Source: Chitinophaga japonensis (lineage in GTDB: Bacteria; Bacteroidota; Bacteroidia; Chitinophagales; Chitinophagaceae). Taken from it: a DNA stretch of 64,000 bases. The translations under genes and the position numbers were made by a program. Shown here piece by piece: positions 7,756 to 15,958 of the stretch (positions within the stretch are counted from its first letter, which is position 1; each line of letters starts with the position of its first letter). The notes under the pieces were generated by a model. That model was not told the origin of the DNA. It saw only the letters and a program-made list of their open reading frames with translations, and made no database searches. The stretch covers positions 1,310,550 through 1,374,549 of the forward strand of contig NZ_VLLG01000002.1 of the NCBI RefSeq assembly GCF_007830125.1. Reading direction: 5' to 3'.

Positions 7756-9000
7756 ATGATCCATTATAATAAATTCACCCTGGACAATGGTTTGCGGGTA
7801 GTTGTGCACGAGGACCACACTACGCCGATGGCCGTGGTAAACGTGCTGTATGATGTAGGCGCGCGGGACGAAGACCCGGAGCGTACCGGCTTTGCCCACT
7901 TGTTTGAGCACCTGATGTTTGGCGGCTCCGTTAATATCCCGGATTACGATGAGCCGCTGCAAATGGCCGGCGGGGAGAACAATGCCTTTACCACCAACGA
8001 TCTTACCAACTATTATATACAGTTGCCCGCCGAAAACATTGAGACTGCTTTCTGGCTGGAAAGCGACCGCATGCTGTCCCTGGCTTTCGGCGAAAAAAGC
8101 CTGGACGTGCAGCGCAAGGTGGTGTGCGAAGAGTTCAAGGAGCACTACATCAACAAGCCCTATGGCGACGTATGGCATAAAATGCGGGAACTGGCCTACA
8201 GCACCCACCCTTACCGCTGGATGACCATCGGCCGGGAGCTGGCGCATATTGAAACAGCCAGCCTGCAGGATGTACAGGCCTTCTTCTTTAAATACTACCG
8301 CCCTGTAAACGCTATCCTGGTAGTGGGCGGCAACGTTACCACCACACAGGTGAAGATGCTGGCGGAAAAATGGTTTGGCGATATTCCTTCCGGGGAAAAA
8401 TACGTACGCCACCTGCCGCAGGAACCGGCGCAAACGGCCCCGCACAAGCTGGAAGTAAAGGCCGGTGTGCCGCTGGACGCCCTGTACAAATGCTATCACA
8501 TCTATCCCCGCATGGATAAACGCTATTACGCGGCGGACCTTATTTCAGACATCCTGGGCGGAGGCAGCTCCAGCCGCCTGCACCACGTGCTGGTAAAAGA
8601 AAAGAAACTGTTCAGCAACATAGAATGCTACCACTTTGGCAGCGTAGACGCCGGCCTGCTCACCATTGAGGGCAAGCTGGTAAAAGGCGTGAAAATGAAG
8701 GATGCCGAAAAGGCCGTACAGGAAGAGCTGAACAAGCTGCAGCAGACCGTTATTCCCGAAAGGGAGCTGCAAAAGGTAAAGAACCGCGTGGAAAGCATGC
8801 TGGCCTTTGAAGATATGAGCCTGCTGAACCGTGCCAACAACCTGGCCTTTTACGAGCTGCTGGGCGACGCCTCCCTGATGAACACGGAATTTGATAACTA
8901 CGACGCGGTGACCACTGCCAACATCCATGAGGAAGCCGGTATCATTTTCAATGAAAACAATTCCAACACCATCTATTACTACGCAGATAACCATATATGA
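7756..9000 (+). CDS. M16 zinc metallopeptidase, catalytic subunit
   Basis: A 414-residue pitrilysin/insulinase-family (M16) peptidase. The inverted zinc motif HxxEH is seen as H48-L-F-E51-H52 in TGFAHLFEHLMFGGS, and the third ligand region appears as RKVVCEEFKEHY. The C-terminal half has the homologous fold with the ILGGGSSSRLHHVLV signature. No signal peptide, so probably cytosolic. Its stop overlaps the start of the second M16 gene by four bases (ATGA), indicating translational coupling and a heterodimer as known for two-chain bacterial M16 enzymes. Confidence 0.88.
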   Translation: MIHYNKFTLDNGLRVVVHEDHTTPMAVVNVLYDVGARDEDPERTGFAHLFEHLMFGGSVNIPDYDEPLQMAGGENNAFTTNDLTNYYIQLPAENIETAFWLESDRMLSLAFGEKSLDVQRKVVCEEFKEHYINKPYGDVWHKMRELAYSTHPYRWMTIGRELAHIETASLQDVQAFFFKYYRPVNAILVVGGNVTTTQVKMLAEKWFGDIPSGEKYVRHLPQEPAQTAPHKLEVKAGVPLDALYKCYHIYPRMDKRYYAADLISDILGGGSSSRLHHVLVKEKKLFSNIECYHFGSVDAGLLTIEGKLVKGVKMKDAEKAVQEELNKLQQTVIPERELQKVKNRVESMLAFEDMSLLNRANNLAFYELLGDASLMNTEFDNYDAVTTANIHEEAGIIFNENNSNTIYYYADNHI

Positions 9001-10277
9001 ACAGAAAGATTGCCCCCGCTATAAAAGACGCAGTAGAGTTTGATATAAAGCTGAAACCATACGAGAAATTCACCCTGGACAACGGTATACCCGTTTACGT
9101 TATAAAAAGCGATGAACAGGATACGCTGCAACTGGAGCTGGTATTTTCCGCCGGTAGCTGGTACGAGCAGGAGAACATGGTGGCCGCCGCTACCAACTTC
9201 CTGATGAAGAACGGCAGCAGCCGGCATTCCGCCCTGGAGATCAACGAAAGCATTGAGTACTATGGCGCTTACCTGAACCGGAACAGCTATCACGAAAATG
9301 CCACCTACACCCTGCACTGCCTGACCCGGCATGCGGGAGACCTGCTGCCCCTGCTGCAGGAGGTGATACAGGACCCGGCCTTCAGTGCGGAGGAGCTAGC
9401 CATCTACCAGCAGAACATGAAGCAGCGCCTGGCCGTGAACCTGCAGAAATGCGATTTTGTGGCCAACCGCTATATAGACCGGTACCTGTTCGGGGAATTC
9501 CACCCCTACGGACGGGTAAGCAGCATGGAAGCATACGACGCCCTGCAGCCCGAAAGCCTGCGGGCCTTCTACCATAAGCACTATACGTACAGCAACTGTA
9601 AGATATTCCTGGCGGGCCACCTGCCGGAAAACATGCTGGAGCTGCTGAACCGGTATTTTGGCAGCACCCGCTGGAACGAGGGCGGCCACCTGCTGCGGCC
9701 CGAGCTGCCCATACAAACGGCAGACGAACGGAAACACCGCATCTTTAATGATGAGAACGGGGTACAGGGCGCCGTGCGCGTAGCCCGGCATTTTCCCAAC
9801 CGCTACCACCCGGACTTCCCTAAAATGCTGGTGCTCAATACCATACTGGGCGGCTATTTTGGCTCCCGGCTCATGAGCAACATCCGCGAAGAGAAGGGAT
9901 ACACCTACGGTATCCACTCCCAGCTCTATAACTTCCGCCAGATCAGCGCGCTGAACATCCATACGGAAGCCGGCCGCGATGTGTGCGAGGCCACCATCGA
10001 AGAGATCTACAAAGAGCTGCTGCGCCTGCAGAATGAGCCGGTGCCGGCAGAAGAGCTAAGCCTGGTGCGCAACTACATGATCGGTTCCATTCTCGGTGAC
10101 CTGGACGGGGCCTTCCACCTGATACAGCGCTGGAAAAGCCTGATCCTCAATGACCTGGACGAAAATTATTTCTATAACAACATTAACGTAATCAAAACCA
10201 TCACTGCAGAGGAGCTGCAGCACCTTGCCAAACAATACCTGTCGCCAGCAGAGTTCTATGAACTGGTAGTTATATAA
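8997..10277 (+). CDS. M16 peptidase, non-catalytic partner subunit
   Basis: A 426-residue M16-fold protein without the HxxEH zinc motif: the equivalent stretch reads AATNFLMKNGSSRHS. It keeps TILGGYFGSRLMSNIREEKGYTYGIHS, the Arg/Tyr substrate-binding region typical of inactive subunits. It begins inside the stop of the catalytic subunit (ATGA overlap), which supports assembly of an active/inactive heterodimer. No signal peptide. Likely role is completing the substrate chamber; substrates are unknown. Confidence 0.86.
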   Translation: MNRKIAPAIKDAVEFDIKLKPYEKFTLDNGIPVYVIKSDEQDTLQLELVFSAGSWYEQENMVAAATNFLMKNGSSRHSALEINESIEYYGAYLNRNSYHENATYTLHCLTRHAGDLLPLLQEVIQDPAFSAEELAIYQQNMKQRLAVNLQKCDFVANRYIDRYLFGEFHPYGRVSSMEAYDALQPESLRAFYHKHYTYSNCKIFLAGHLPENMLELLNRYFGSTRWNEGGHLLRPELPIQTADERKHRIFNDENGVQGAVRVARHFPNRYHPDFPKMLVLNTILGGYFGSRLMSNIREEKGYTYGIHSQLYNFRQISALNIHTEAGRDVCEATIEEIYKELLRLQNEPVPAEELSLVRNYMIGSILGDLDGAFHLIQRWKSLILNDLDENYFYNNINVIKTITAEELQHLAKQYLSPAEFYELVVI

Positions 10278-10290
10278 CGAAAGTTTGTTA

Positions 10291-10298
10291 TATATTTG
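10291..10298 (+). promoter_or_regulatory. Probable -7 box for the LprI-like gene
   Basis: TATATTTG matches TAnnTTTG and lies 25 bases before the ATG at 10324. No clear -33 TTTG at the usual distance, so the assignment is tentative. Confidence 0.4.
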
Positions 10299-10323
10299 CG
10301 GCTCCTATTTTGCAGACGAGCCT

Positions 10324-10740
10324 ATGAGAAAATGGATACTTTTTCTGTGCCTGCTAACAGGCCTGAAAACATTTGGGCAAACAAGAAAAGCCGCTATCGA
10401 TTCACTGGAAAAAAACTATGATCGCTGCCTCAGCAGTGGCCAGAACATGTATGGCTGCGCCCTCACCTACTATCACCAGTTGGACAGCACGCTCAATGTG
10501 GTATACCGGCAACTGTATGCGCGCCTGGATACCAGCCGCCGCAAAACCCTCCGGGTGGAGCAGGTGCAGTGGCAGGAAAGACGCAAAGCCTACTTCAAGC
10601 TGCTGGATATAAGAGTGCAGAAGCTCCACAAGAAAACCCTGGCCGGGCTGGATGACCACGTCATTGCCACTGATCACAAAGCCGCTTATATAAAGGACCG
10701 CGTTACCGAACTGTTAGAGGATTTCCCCGGTAAAGGATAA
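10324..10740 (+). CDS. Secreted LprI-like (DUF1311) small protein
   Basis: A 138-residue exported protein; ATG at 10324 (MRKWILFLCLLTG) gives a signal peptide cut near FGQ, whereas the longer frame from 10285 would bury it. The mature part has C35 and C45 followed by YYHQLDSTLNVVYRQLYARL and VEQVQWQERRKAYF, the pattern of the LprI/YecT (DUF1311) domain, known in some bacteria for lysozyme inhibition. The two cysteines probably form a disulfide. It follows the M16 pair by 46 bases with its own -7 box. Confidence 0.62.
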   Translation: MRKWILFLCLLTGLKTFGQTRKAAIDSLEKNYDRCLSSGQNMYGCALTYYHQLDSTLNVVYRQLYARLDTSRRKTLRVEQVQWQERRKAYFKLLDIRVQKLHKKTLAGLDDHVIATDHKAAYIKDRVTELLEDFPGKG

Positions 10741-10756
10741 CACAATCATTCACCTT

Positions 10757-11635
10757 TCACTTTTTCACTACTCTTTGCAGCCAGGCGATGCACAAGCCGG
10801 GCCAGGAGCTTAGCACCGGGTCCTTGACCGCCATTCCGTACCCATGCCCCCCGTGATCATAAATATGCAGGGTAGCCGGCACCTGCTGCCCTTTTAATGC
10901 TTTATAGAATAACAAACTATTTTCCACCGGTACCACGTCATCATCCGTAGAGTGGATCAGCAGGGTGGGCGGTGTTTGCGCCGTTACCCGCTGGTAGGTG
11001 CTCAGGGAATCCGCCCGCTCCTCGGTATGCTCCCGTCCCAGCAACATCTCGGCACTGCCCGCATGTTTGTAGGGCGCGATAAGGGAGATCACCGGGTATA
11101 CCAGTATAGCAAACGCGGGGCGCGTGCTCCATTGTTCCAGCGTATCTTCCGCCTGCGGCCGGCCCGGCTGTATCATGGTGGCCAGGCAGGAAGCCAGGTG
11201 CCCGCCGGCTGAAAAGCCGATCACGCCTATTTTTTCCGGGTTAAGCCCCCAGGCGGCGGCCCTGGATTTTACCAGCCGCATGGCCGTGGTCACATCATTG
11301 TACTGGTCCGGGTAGCGGGCGCCCTGCTGGGCTTCATCATTCACGCGGTAGTGCAGCACAATGGCATCGTAACCCTGGCTGGTAAAGAACTGTGCAATGT
11401 CCTTGCCTTCATGGCCGGCAGCCAGGAAAGTATAGCCGCCGCCAGGGCATACCAGTACGGCAGCGCCATTCTTCCCGGGCGCGCTGTAGTGCGCTATGTA
11501 GGGTGCGTCGGCAATATGCTCCCGCCCGCCAATGTGCAGGTTTTGCTGCCCGGGATAGAGGTAGATCTTCTCCTGTGCCTGCACTGTGGCCAGGCTGCCG
11601 CCAAGCAGCAATGCGGTAAGTACGTTTTTCATCAT
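10757..11635 (-). CDS. Secreted alpha/beta hydrolase, BD-FAE/acetyl-esterase type
   Basis: A 292-residue exported serine esterase-like enzyme with a signal peptide ending at TVQAQ. The fold signatures are LVCPGGGYTFLAAGHEG (oxyanion-hole glycines), IGFSAGGHLAS (nucleophile Ser), HSTDDDVVP (catalytic Asp) and HGGHGYG (catalytic His), so the triad is complete. The closest pattern is the BD-FAE / acetyl-xylan esterase group that removes acyl groups from plant polysaccharides. It is the last gene of a leftward three-gene run, 14 bases after the YitT gene, though a functional link to those neighbours is not evident. Confidence 0.8.
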   Translation of the reverse strand: MMKNVLTALLLGGSLATVQAQEKIYLYPGQQNLHIGGREHIADAPYIAHYSAPGKNGAAVLVCPGGGYTFLAAGHEGKDIAQFFTSQGYDAIVLHYRVNDEAQQGARYPDQYNDVTTAMRLVKSRAAAWGLNPEKIGVIGFSAGGHLASCLATMIQPGRPQAEDTLEQWSTRPAFAILVYPVISLIAPYKHAGSAEMLLGREHTEERADSLSTYQRVTAQTPPTLLIHSTDDDVVPVENSLLFYKALKGQQVPATLHIYDHGGHGYGMAVKDPVLSSWPGLCIAWLQRVVKK

Positions 11636-11649
11636 GGAACTGGTGTTTT

Positions 11650-12543
11650 TTATCCGTGCGTGGCGCGGCGTTTTATCATGCCGCCCTTGGTATCGTTGAT
11701 GTTATGTTGTACGATGAATGCCTTGCCGTCTATCTTCTCGATCTCGTCAATAATGCGGTGCACTTCCAGGCGGGTTACCACCGTGTACACAATATCGATC
11801 TCCGTGTCTACCTGCCCGCGCTTGCCGAAGCCACTCTTGCCCTTGAACACGGTAACGCCTTTGCGCAGCTTCAGGGTCAGTGTTTTGCGTATCAGCTCAC
11901 TTTCCGGCGATATCACGGTAAGCGCTATGTATTCTTCGAAACCCTGTATGATGAAATCCACCGTTTTGGAAGCGGAGAGGTAGGTAAGCATGGCGTACAT
12001 GGCCGTTTCTATATTGATCAGCACCGCCGCCACGCCAAAGATCAGTATATTAAAGTACATGATCACTTCCCCTACGGACAGCACGGTTTTCCGGTTAATG
12101 AACAGGGCCAGCACTTCCGTGCCATCCAGCACGGCGCCGCCACGCACGCTCATACCGATACCGGCGCCCAGGAAAAAACCGCCAAATATGGCGATCAGCA
12201 GCTTGTCGTTGGTAACTACCGGCATTTTAATGAACACCAGCGCCGCGGCCAGGCCCACGATGGCGGCCAGCGCCTTCAGCGTAAAGCCGAGCGATAGCTG
12301 TTTATAGGCCAGCAGTATGAAAGGGATATTGATCACTACCAGCAGCAGGGAAATGGAAATGCCCGTCAGCCGGTTGATCAGCAGGGAGATACCGGTGACC
12401 CCGCCGTCCAGGAAACCATTGGGCAGCAAAAAGCATTTCAGGCCCACCGCCGCCAGCAGTACGCCGATGGTGATCAGCACCACGTCCTGCGTACGCTGTA
12501 TCAGGTTCAGCCGCGCCAGGCGCGCTCTTCTAGAACTTGTCAT
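11650..12543 (-). CDS. YitT-family membrane protein with DUF2179 domain
   Basis: A 297-residue protein with five or six membrane segments in the first two thirds (for example GVLLAAVGLKCFLLPNGFLDGG, with the PNGFLDGGVTGISLL loop diagnostic of YitT/DUF161) and a soluble C-terminal DUF2179 domain of about 90 residues (IDIVYTVVTRLEVHRIIDEI). Transport has been suggested for the family but no substrate is established. It is the middle gene of a leftward cluster, 39 bases after the ureohydrolase-like gene. Confidence 0.85.
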   Translation of the reverse strand: MTSSRRARLARLNLIQRTQDVVLITIGVLLAAVGLKCFLLPNGFLDGGVTGISLLINRLTGISISLLLVVINIPFILLAYKQLSLGFTLKALAAIVGLAAALVFIKMPVVTNDKLLIAIFGGFFLGAGIGMSVRGGAVLDGTEVLALFINRKTVLSVGEVIMYFNILIFGVAAVLINIETAMYAMLTYLSASKTVDFIIQGFEEYIALTVISPESELIRKTLTLKLRKGVTVFKGKSGFGKRGQVDTEIDIVYTVVTRLEVHRIIDEIEKIDGKAFIVQHNINDTKGGMIKRRATHG

Positions 12544-12582
12544 AAAACGAATGGTAAGTCAAAAGTAAGCATCCTTCGCACA

Positions 12583-13725
12583 TCAGTCCATCCTTTCCTG
12601 GTGCCGCAGCCAGCGCTCCGGTATCTCGTTGTTGCTGGCCAGCAGGTAATCGCTGTAGGCGCAGGGCACAAAATCCTTCCCGGGCAGTTGCATCCACCAG
12701 CGGCCGGTCTTCTTGCTTTTCAGGAATACGGTGTCTATATCGGCAAAGGCTATATGAAATTCCCAGAAGGCGTCCCGCTCTTCCAGCAGGGCTTCCTTGT
12801 TCCGTACAGAGCGCCCGTCCATAAAGTACCACAGCATCTGCGCGATCTGCCGGGCGGTCAACTGGTCCCTGTCCGCCGCGGGGCGGTAGCCATAAATACC
12901 ATAGGTGCTGAGCTGGGCGCTCATGCCGGCATAGCGGGAGAGGGCGCAGGCTTCTTCCCCGCTGAAGCCGTTGGGCGAAAGGGTATTGGCCGGCGCATCC
13001 GTGTGCTTGATAATGTTGATGTCCAGGCTGAACAGGTCTGTATTGCGCAGCACGGGTTCTGCTTCCTCCAGGTTCTCCCTTACCTTTCCCAGCCGGAAGC
13101 AGTCAAAACGCAGCTTGTCCAGCGTTTCTAACATGCGCGGATGTACGAAATAACTCTGGAACCCGATGTGGTTGTAATGGCGGATATAGTTGGGCTGCTC
13201 CGTCAGCATGTTCATCAGGAAGCCGGTGGCGGGGATGGGGCTTTCTTCCTGCAGATCTATCAGCGCATCGGCCACGGTGGCCTCTATCACGTACTGCCGG
13301 GAAGCGTAGGCCTGGTACTGCGGGTAGGTAAGGTCATGTCCGCCGCCCAGTATGATCACGGTCCGCTCCGTATGCAGCATTTCCTCCAGCACGGTACGGA
13401 GCGCGGCATAGGTATCCGCCAGGCGGGCGCCTTTACGCAGGTTGCCCAGGTCGGCCACCTTTACATCCTTATGCCAGTAATATAAGCGGTAAAACTCCCT
13501 GCGGATAATGTCCGGCGCATCGGGGCCGGCTTTGCCCGGTCCGTAGCCACGCTCTTCTGCCACACCCAGCAGTATGATGTCTGCTGCTTCCAGGTCGGGT
13601 ATATGCCCTTCTTCATACAGGTCGGCAATGCCACCTATCTGGCTTTCGTCATACTCCTGGTCATCATTCAGATCTGCCTTGGAAACGGGTTGTAAAAAGT
13701 CTTGCAGGTGCGTAAAGTCTGCCAT
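12583..13725 (-). CDS. Divergent ureohydrolase (arginase/formimidoylglutamase fold) with altered metal motifs
   Basis: A 380-residue arginase-superfamily protein, longer than typical members. The first metal motif is intact as GGGHD (H130, D131). The second, normally DAHxD, reads DALID (D153, L155, D157), and the third, normally SxDxD, reads SLDIN (S233, D235, N237), followed by HTDAP. Thus two canonical ligands are replaced. Bacteroidota carry a divergent group of such proteins annotated as formimidoylglutamases; whether they bind a binuclear manganese centre is unclear. ATG at 13725 preferred over an in-frame TTG at 13752. First gene of a leftward trio. Confidence 0.72.
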   Translation of the reverse strand: MADFTHLQDFLQPVSKADLNDDQEYDESQIGGIADLYEEGHIPDLEAADIILLGVAEERGYGPGKAGPDAPDIIRREFYRLYYWHKDVKVADLGNLRKGARLADTYAALRTVLEEMLHTERTVIILGGGHDLTYPQYQAYASRQYVIEATVADALIDLQEESPIPATGFLMNMLTEQPNYIRHYNHIGFQSYFVHPRMLETLDKLRFDCFRLGKVRENLEEAEPVLRNTDLFSLDINIIKHTDAPANTLSPNGFSGEEACALSRYAGMSAQLSTYGIYGYRPAADRDQLTARQIAQMLWYFMDGRSVRNKEALLEERDAFWEFHIAFADIDTVFLKSKKTGRWWMQLPGKDFVPCAYSDYLLASNNEIPERWLRHQERMD

Positions 13726-13809
13726 TACAATAAGTGGTTTATTTGCCGGCAAACCTACAACAAAAGTGAGAAAAAGGAAGAGGTCGATGTTTAGATCGGA
13801 GATCTTCGG

Positions 13810-14058
13810 TTAATTCTTGTGAATGACAAACTCGAACGGCCGCTGCGTTTTACGTGCGAAAACCTTTTCCAGCACAGACCGCTTGCTGCTTACGCGGCTT
13901 TTATTGCAGTCAGCCACTTCCATCACTGCACAAAGATAATCCATGGTTTCCACCACCGTGAGCATTTCACTGATCTGCTTTACAGCAAACTGGATCTGTT
14001 GCTCGTTATACCGCTCTTCATGTAGCAAGATCAATAAATCCCTCTCTACAGGTTTCAT
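13810..14058 (-). CDS. Small protein of unknown function
   Basis: An 82-residue protein starting at ATG 14058. Sequence is largely helical in appearance (NEQQIQFAVKQISEMLTVVE) with two cysteines and a basic C-terminal third (SKRSVLEKVFARKTQRPFEF). No signal peptide or membrane segment. It lies upstream of the ureohydrolase-like gene in the same direction, 84 bases away. I recognise no family; codon use and a single ATG make it plausible but not certain. Confidence 0.45.
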   Translation of the reverse strand: MKPVERDLLILLHEERYNEQQIQFAVKQISEMLTVVETMDYLCAVMEVADCNKSRVSSKRSVLEKVFARKTQRPFEFVIHKN

Positions 14059-14434
14059 GAAAATAAAAATTTGTGTTCCCTATAATTTTTTTCACCGGGC
14101 TTTCAATAGGCAGATAGGCAGGTATAGTGCTCAACCAGTAATGGTGAAGTCTCTCTTTTTTAACTACAGGTTATCAGTGCCGGTAACAAGCATCTCGTGG
14201 TTAGTGCATGCGTTTTTTGTTCATTGTTGGGCAACCACAATCATTTTTCTTGAAAACGTTGCAACCATGCAACACCAAACTACCGCACAAAAAAAAGATC
14301 AACAGCCATTTAACTTGCTTCATACTTGAGTTTACTAGTCGTCCTGAGTTTATGTCCACTCTATAAGAGTTTACCTTTTCTTAACAATACACCTTTTGTA
14401 ATTTACGCTAAATTCGCAAAAAATTTTAAATTAT
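14059..14434. other. Noncoding AT-rich gap before the glycosyltransferase
   Basis: About 375 bases, markedly more AT-rich than the flanking genes, between two divergent genes. Short open frames here lack a plausible start or composition. No recognisable RNA, strong hairpin or complete promoter was found, although it must hold promoters for both directions. Confidence 0.6.
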
Positions 14435-15526
14435 TTGTCCACAAGCTACGCTTCAAAAAAAATCCTGGTCGTACCGCTGGACTGGGGCCTGGGACATGCG
14501 ACCCGCGACATTCCGCTCATCTACGAAATATTAAACGCTGGCTGCGAGGTAGTTATTGCGGCAGAGGGCAAACACGCCGCCCTGTTGCAGCAGGAGTTCC
14601 CGCAGCTCACCATACTGCCCCTGCCGGGGTACCGCATCCAGTATGCGCAAAAGGGCTGGCTCTTCGGCTGGAAGATCGTACAGCAGATACCCAAGATACT
14701 GCGGGCCATCCGCTATGAGCAGCGCTGGCTGCAGGAAACCGTGAAAACCCATGGCATACACGCCGTCATTTCCGACAACCGTTTCGGGCTGTACCACCAG
14801 GATATTCCCTGCGTGTTCATTTCCCACCAGTTGCTCATTAAAACGCCCTTCGGGGGCTTCACGGAGCGCCTGCTGCAAAAGCTCAACTACCGCTACATCC
14901 GCCGCTACAGCGCCTGCTGGATACCCGACTACGCGGGGGATAACAACCTTTCCGGCATACTGGCCCACCCGGCGGAGTTGCCGCCGCATACCACCTACCT
15001 GGGCTGCCTGAGCCGCTTCCGGATGCGGGAAGGCGTTACCCGCCTCTACGACCTGCTGGTGCTGATATCCGGCCCGGAACCGCAGCGGTCCAACCTGGAA
15101 AAGCTGATCCTGGAACAAATAAAGGACCTGCCGCTGAAAGCGCTGATCGTAAGCGGCCAGCCCGGCACGCCGCGGCGGGAGCAGATCACGCCCAATGTGC
15201 TGCAGGTAAACCACCTGAATGCGCAGGAGCTGAATGAAGCCCTGCTGGCTTCCGGTATGGTGCTGAGCCGCAGCGGCTACACCACCCTCATGGACCTGGC
15301 CAAGCTCAATAAAAAAGCCATCCTGGTGCCCACGCCCGGCCAGTCAGAACAGGTGTACCTGGGTGAGTACCTCATGGAAAAAGGCTATTTCTACAGCCTC
15401 CCGCAGGAAGGCTTCCGGTTAAAGCAGGCCCTGGAAGCCGCCGCCCGCTTCCCGTTCCGCTCCTTCCAGCATGAGCTGGATATGGAACAGTATAAAAAAG
15501 TGGTGAGAGACTTTTTACAGCGCTGA
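14435..15526 (+). CDS. MurG/GT28-like glycosyltransferase with a TTG start
   Basis: A 363-residue GT-B-fold glycosyltransferase. The N-terminal LVVPLDWGLGHATRDIPL is the glycine/histidine loop of MurG-like and UDP-glucuronosyltransferase-like enzymes, and the C-terminal half has ASGMVLSRSGYTTLMDLAKL followed by LVPTPGQSEQ, the nucleotide-sugar-binding signature of GT28. No signal or membrane segment. No ATG occurs before residue about 190, and an in-frame TAA at 14399 limits extension, so initiation is at TTG 14435 or the upstream ATT at 14423. Acceptor unknown; a single gene, converging on the ArsC-like gene with a three-base gap. Confidence 0.78.
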   Translation: MSTSYASKKILVVPLDWGLGHATRDIPLIYEILNAGCEVVIAAEGKHAALLQQEFPQLTILPLPGYRIQYAQKGWLFGWKIVQQIPKILRAIRYEQRWLQETVKTHGIHAVISDNRFGLYHQDIPCVFISHQLLIKTPFGGFTERLLQKLNYRYIRRYSACWIPDYAGDNNLSGILAHPAELPPHTTYLGCLSRFRMREGVTRLYDLLVLISGPEPQRSNLEKLILEQIKDLPLKALIVSGQPGTPRREQITPNVLQVNHLNAQELNEALLASGMVLSRSGYTTLMDLAKLNKKAILVPTPGQSEQVYLGEYLMEKGYFYSLPQEGFRLKQALEAAARFPFRSFQHELDMEQYKKVVRDFLQR

Positions 15527-15529
15527 CCA

Positions 15530-15859
15530 CTACACGTTCAGCACCTCTTTCGCAATATAGATCTTCCCGTCCACTACCGCCACCGGCCGTTTCAGGAAGG
15601 AATACTCCTGCAGTATCAGCCGCCGGTAATCGTCTTCCGTCAGCGTTTTTTCGTGCAGGCCCATGGGCCGGTACTGCTGGCTGCGCCGGCTGAAGAGCGC
15701 TTCATAGCTGCCCGCCAGCTTACGCATCTCATCCAGTTGCGCCGGCGTTATCTTTTCCGTTTTAATGTCCTGCAGGGTAAAGCCCCGTTCTTTGGCCTTT
15801 ATTTCCGTGAGTATCTTTTTGCAGGTGCTGCAGGTAGATAAATGGTATATTCTTTTCAT
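15530..15859 (-). CDS. ArsC/Spx-family thioredoxin-fold protein
   Basis: A 109-residue protein of the arsenate reductase/Spx family. MKRIYHLSTCSTCKKIL gives the CxxC at the start of the thioredoxin-like fold, and the C-terminal LKRPVAVVDGKIYI is the conserved RP-loop of the family. ATG at 15859 is chosen because upstream residues (MKVARAGVSLG) do not fit. Members act as glutathione- or thioredoxin-linked reductases or as RNA polymerase-binding regulators; which applies here is unknown. Confidence 0.8.
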   Translation of the reverse strand: MKRIYHLSTCSTCKKILTEIKAKERGFTLQDIKTEKITPAQLDEMRKLAGSYEALFSRRSQQYRPMGLHEKTLTEDDYRRLILQEYSFLKRPVAVVDGKIYIAKEVLNV

Positions 15860-15919
15860 GTATTGCGCAATTGCGCCCAAACTTACACCCGCCCTGGCAA
15901 CTTTCAAACTTTAAACCGC

Positions 15920-15927
15920 TAATTTTG
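15920..15927 (+). promoter_or_regulatory. Probable -7 box for polA
   Basis: TAATTTTG fits TAnnTTTG and lies 31 bases before the polA ATG. No convincing -33 element. Confidence 0.4.
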
Positions 15928-15958
15928 CACATTCCACAAATTCTAGTAGGTTTAGCGC

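Noticed and set aside
13943-14329. 129-codon plus-strand frame overlapping the small minus-strand gene
   Set aside because: Runs through an AT-rich gap, begins inside another frame and has no recognisable pattern.
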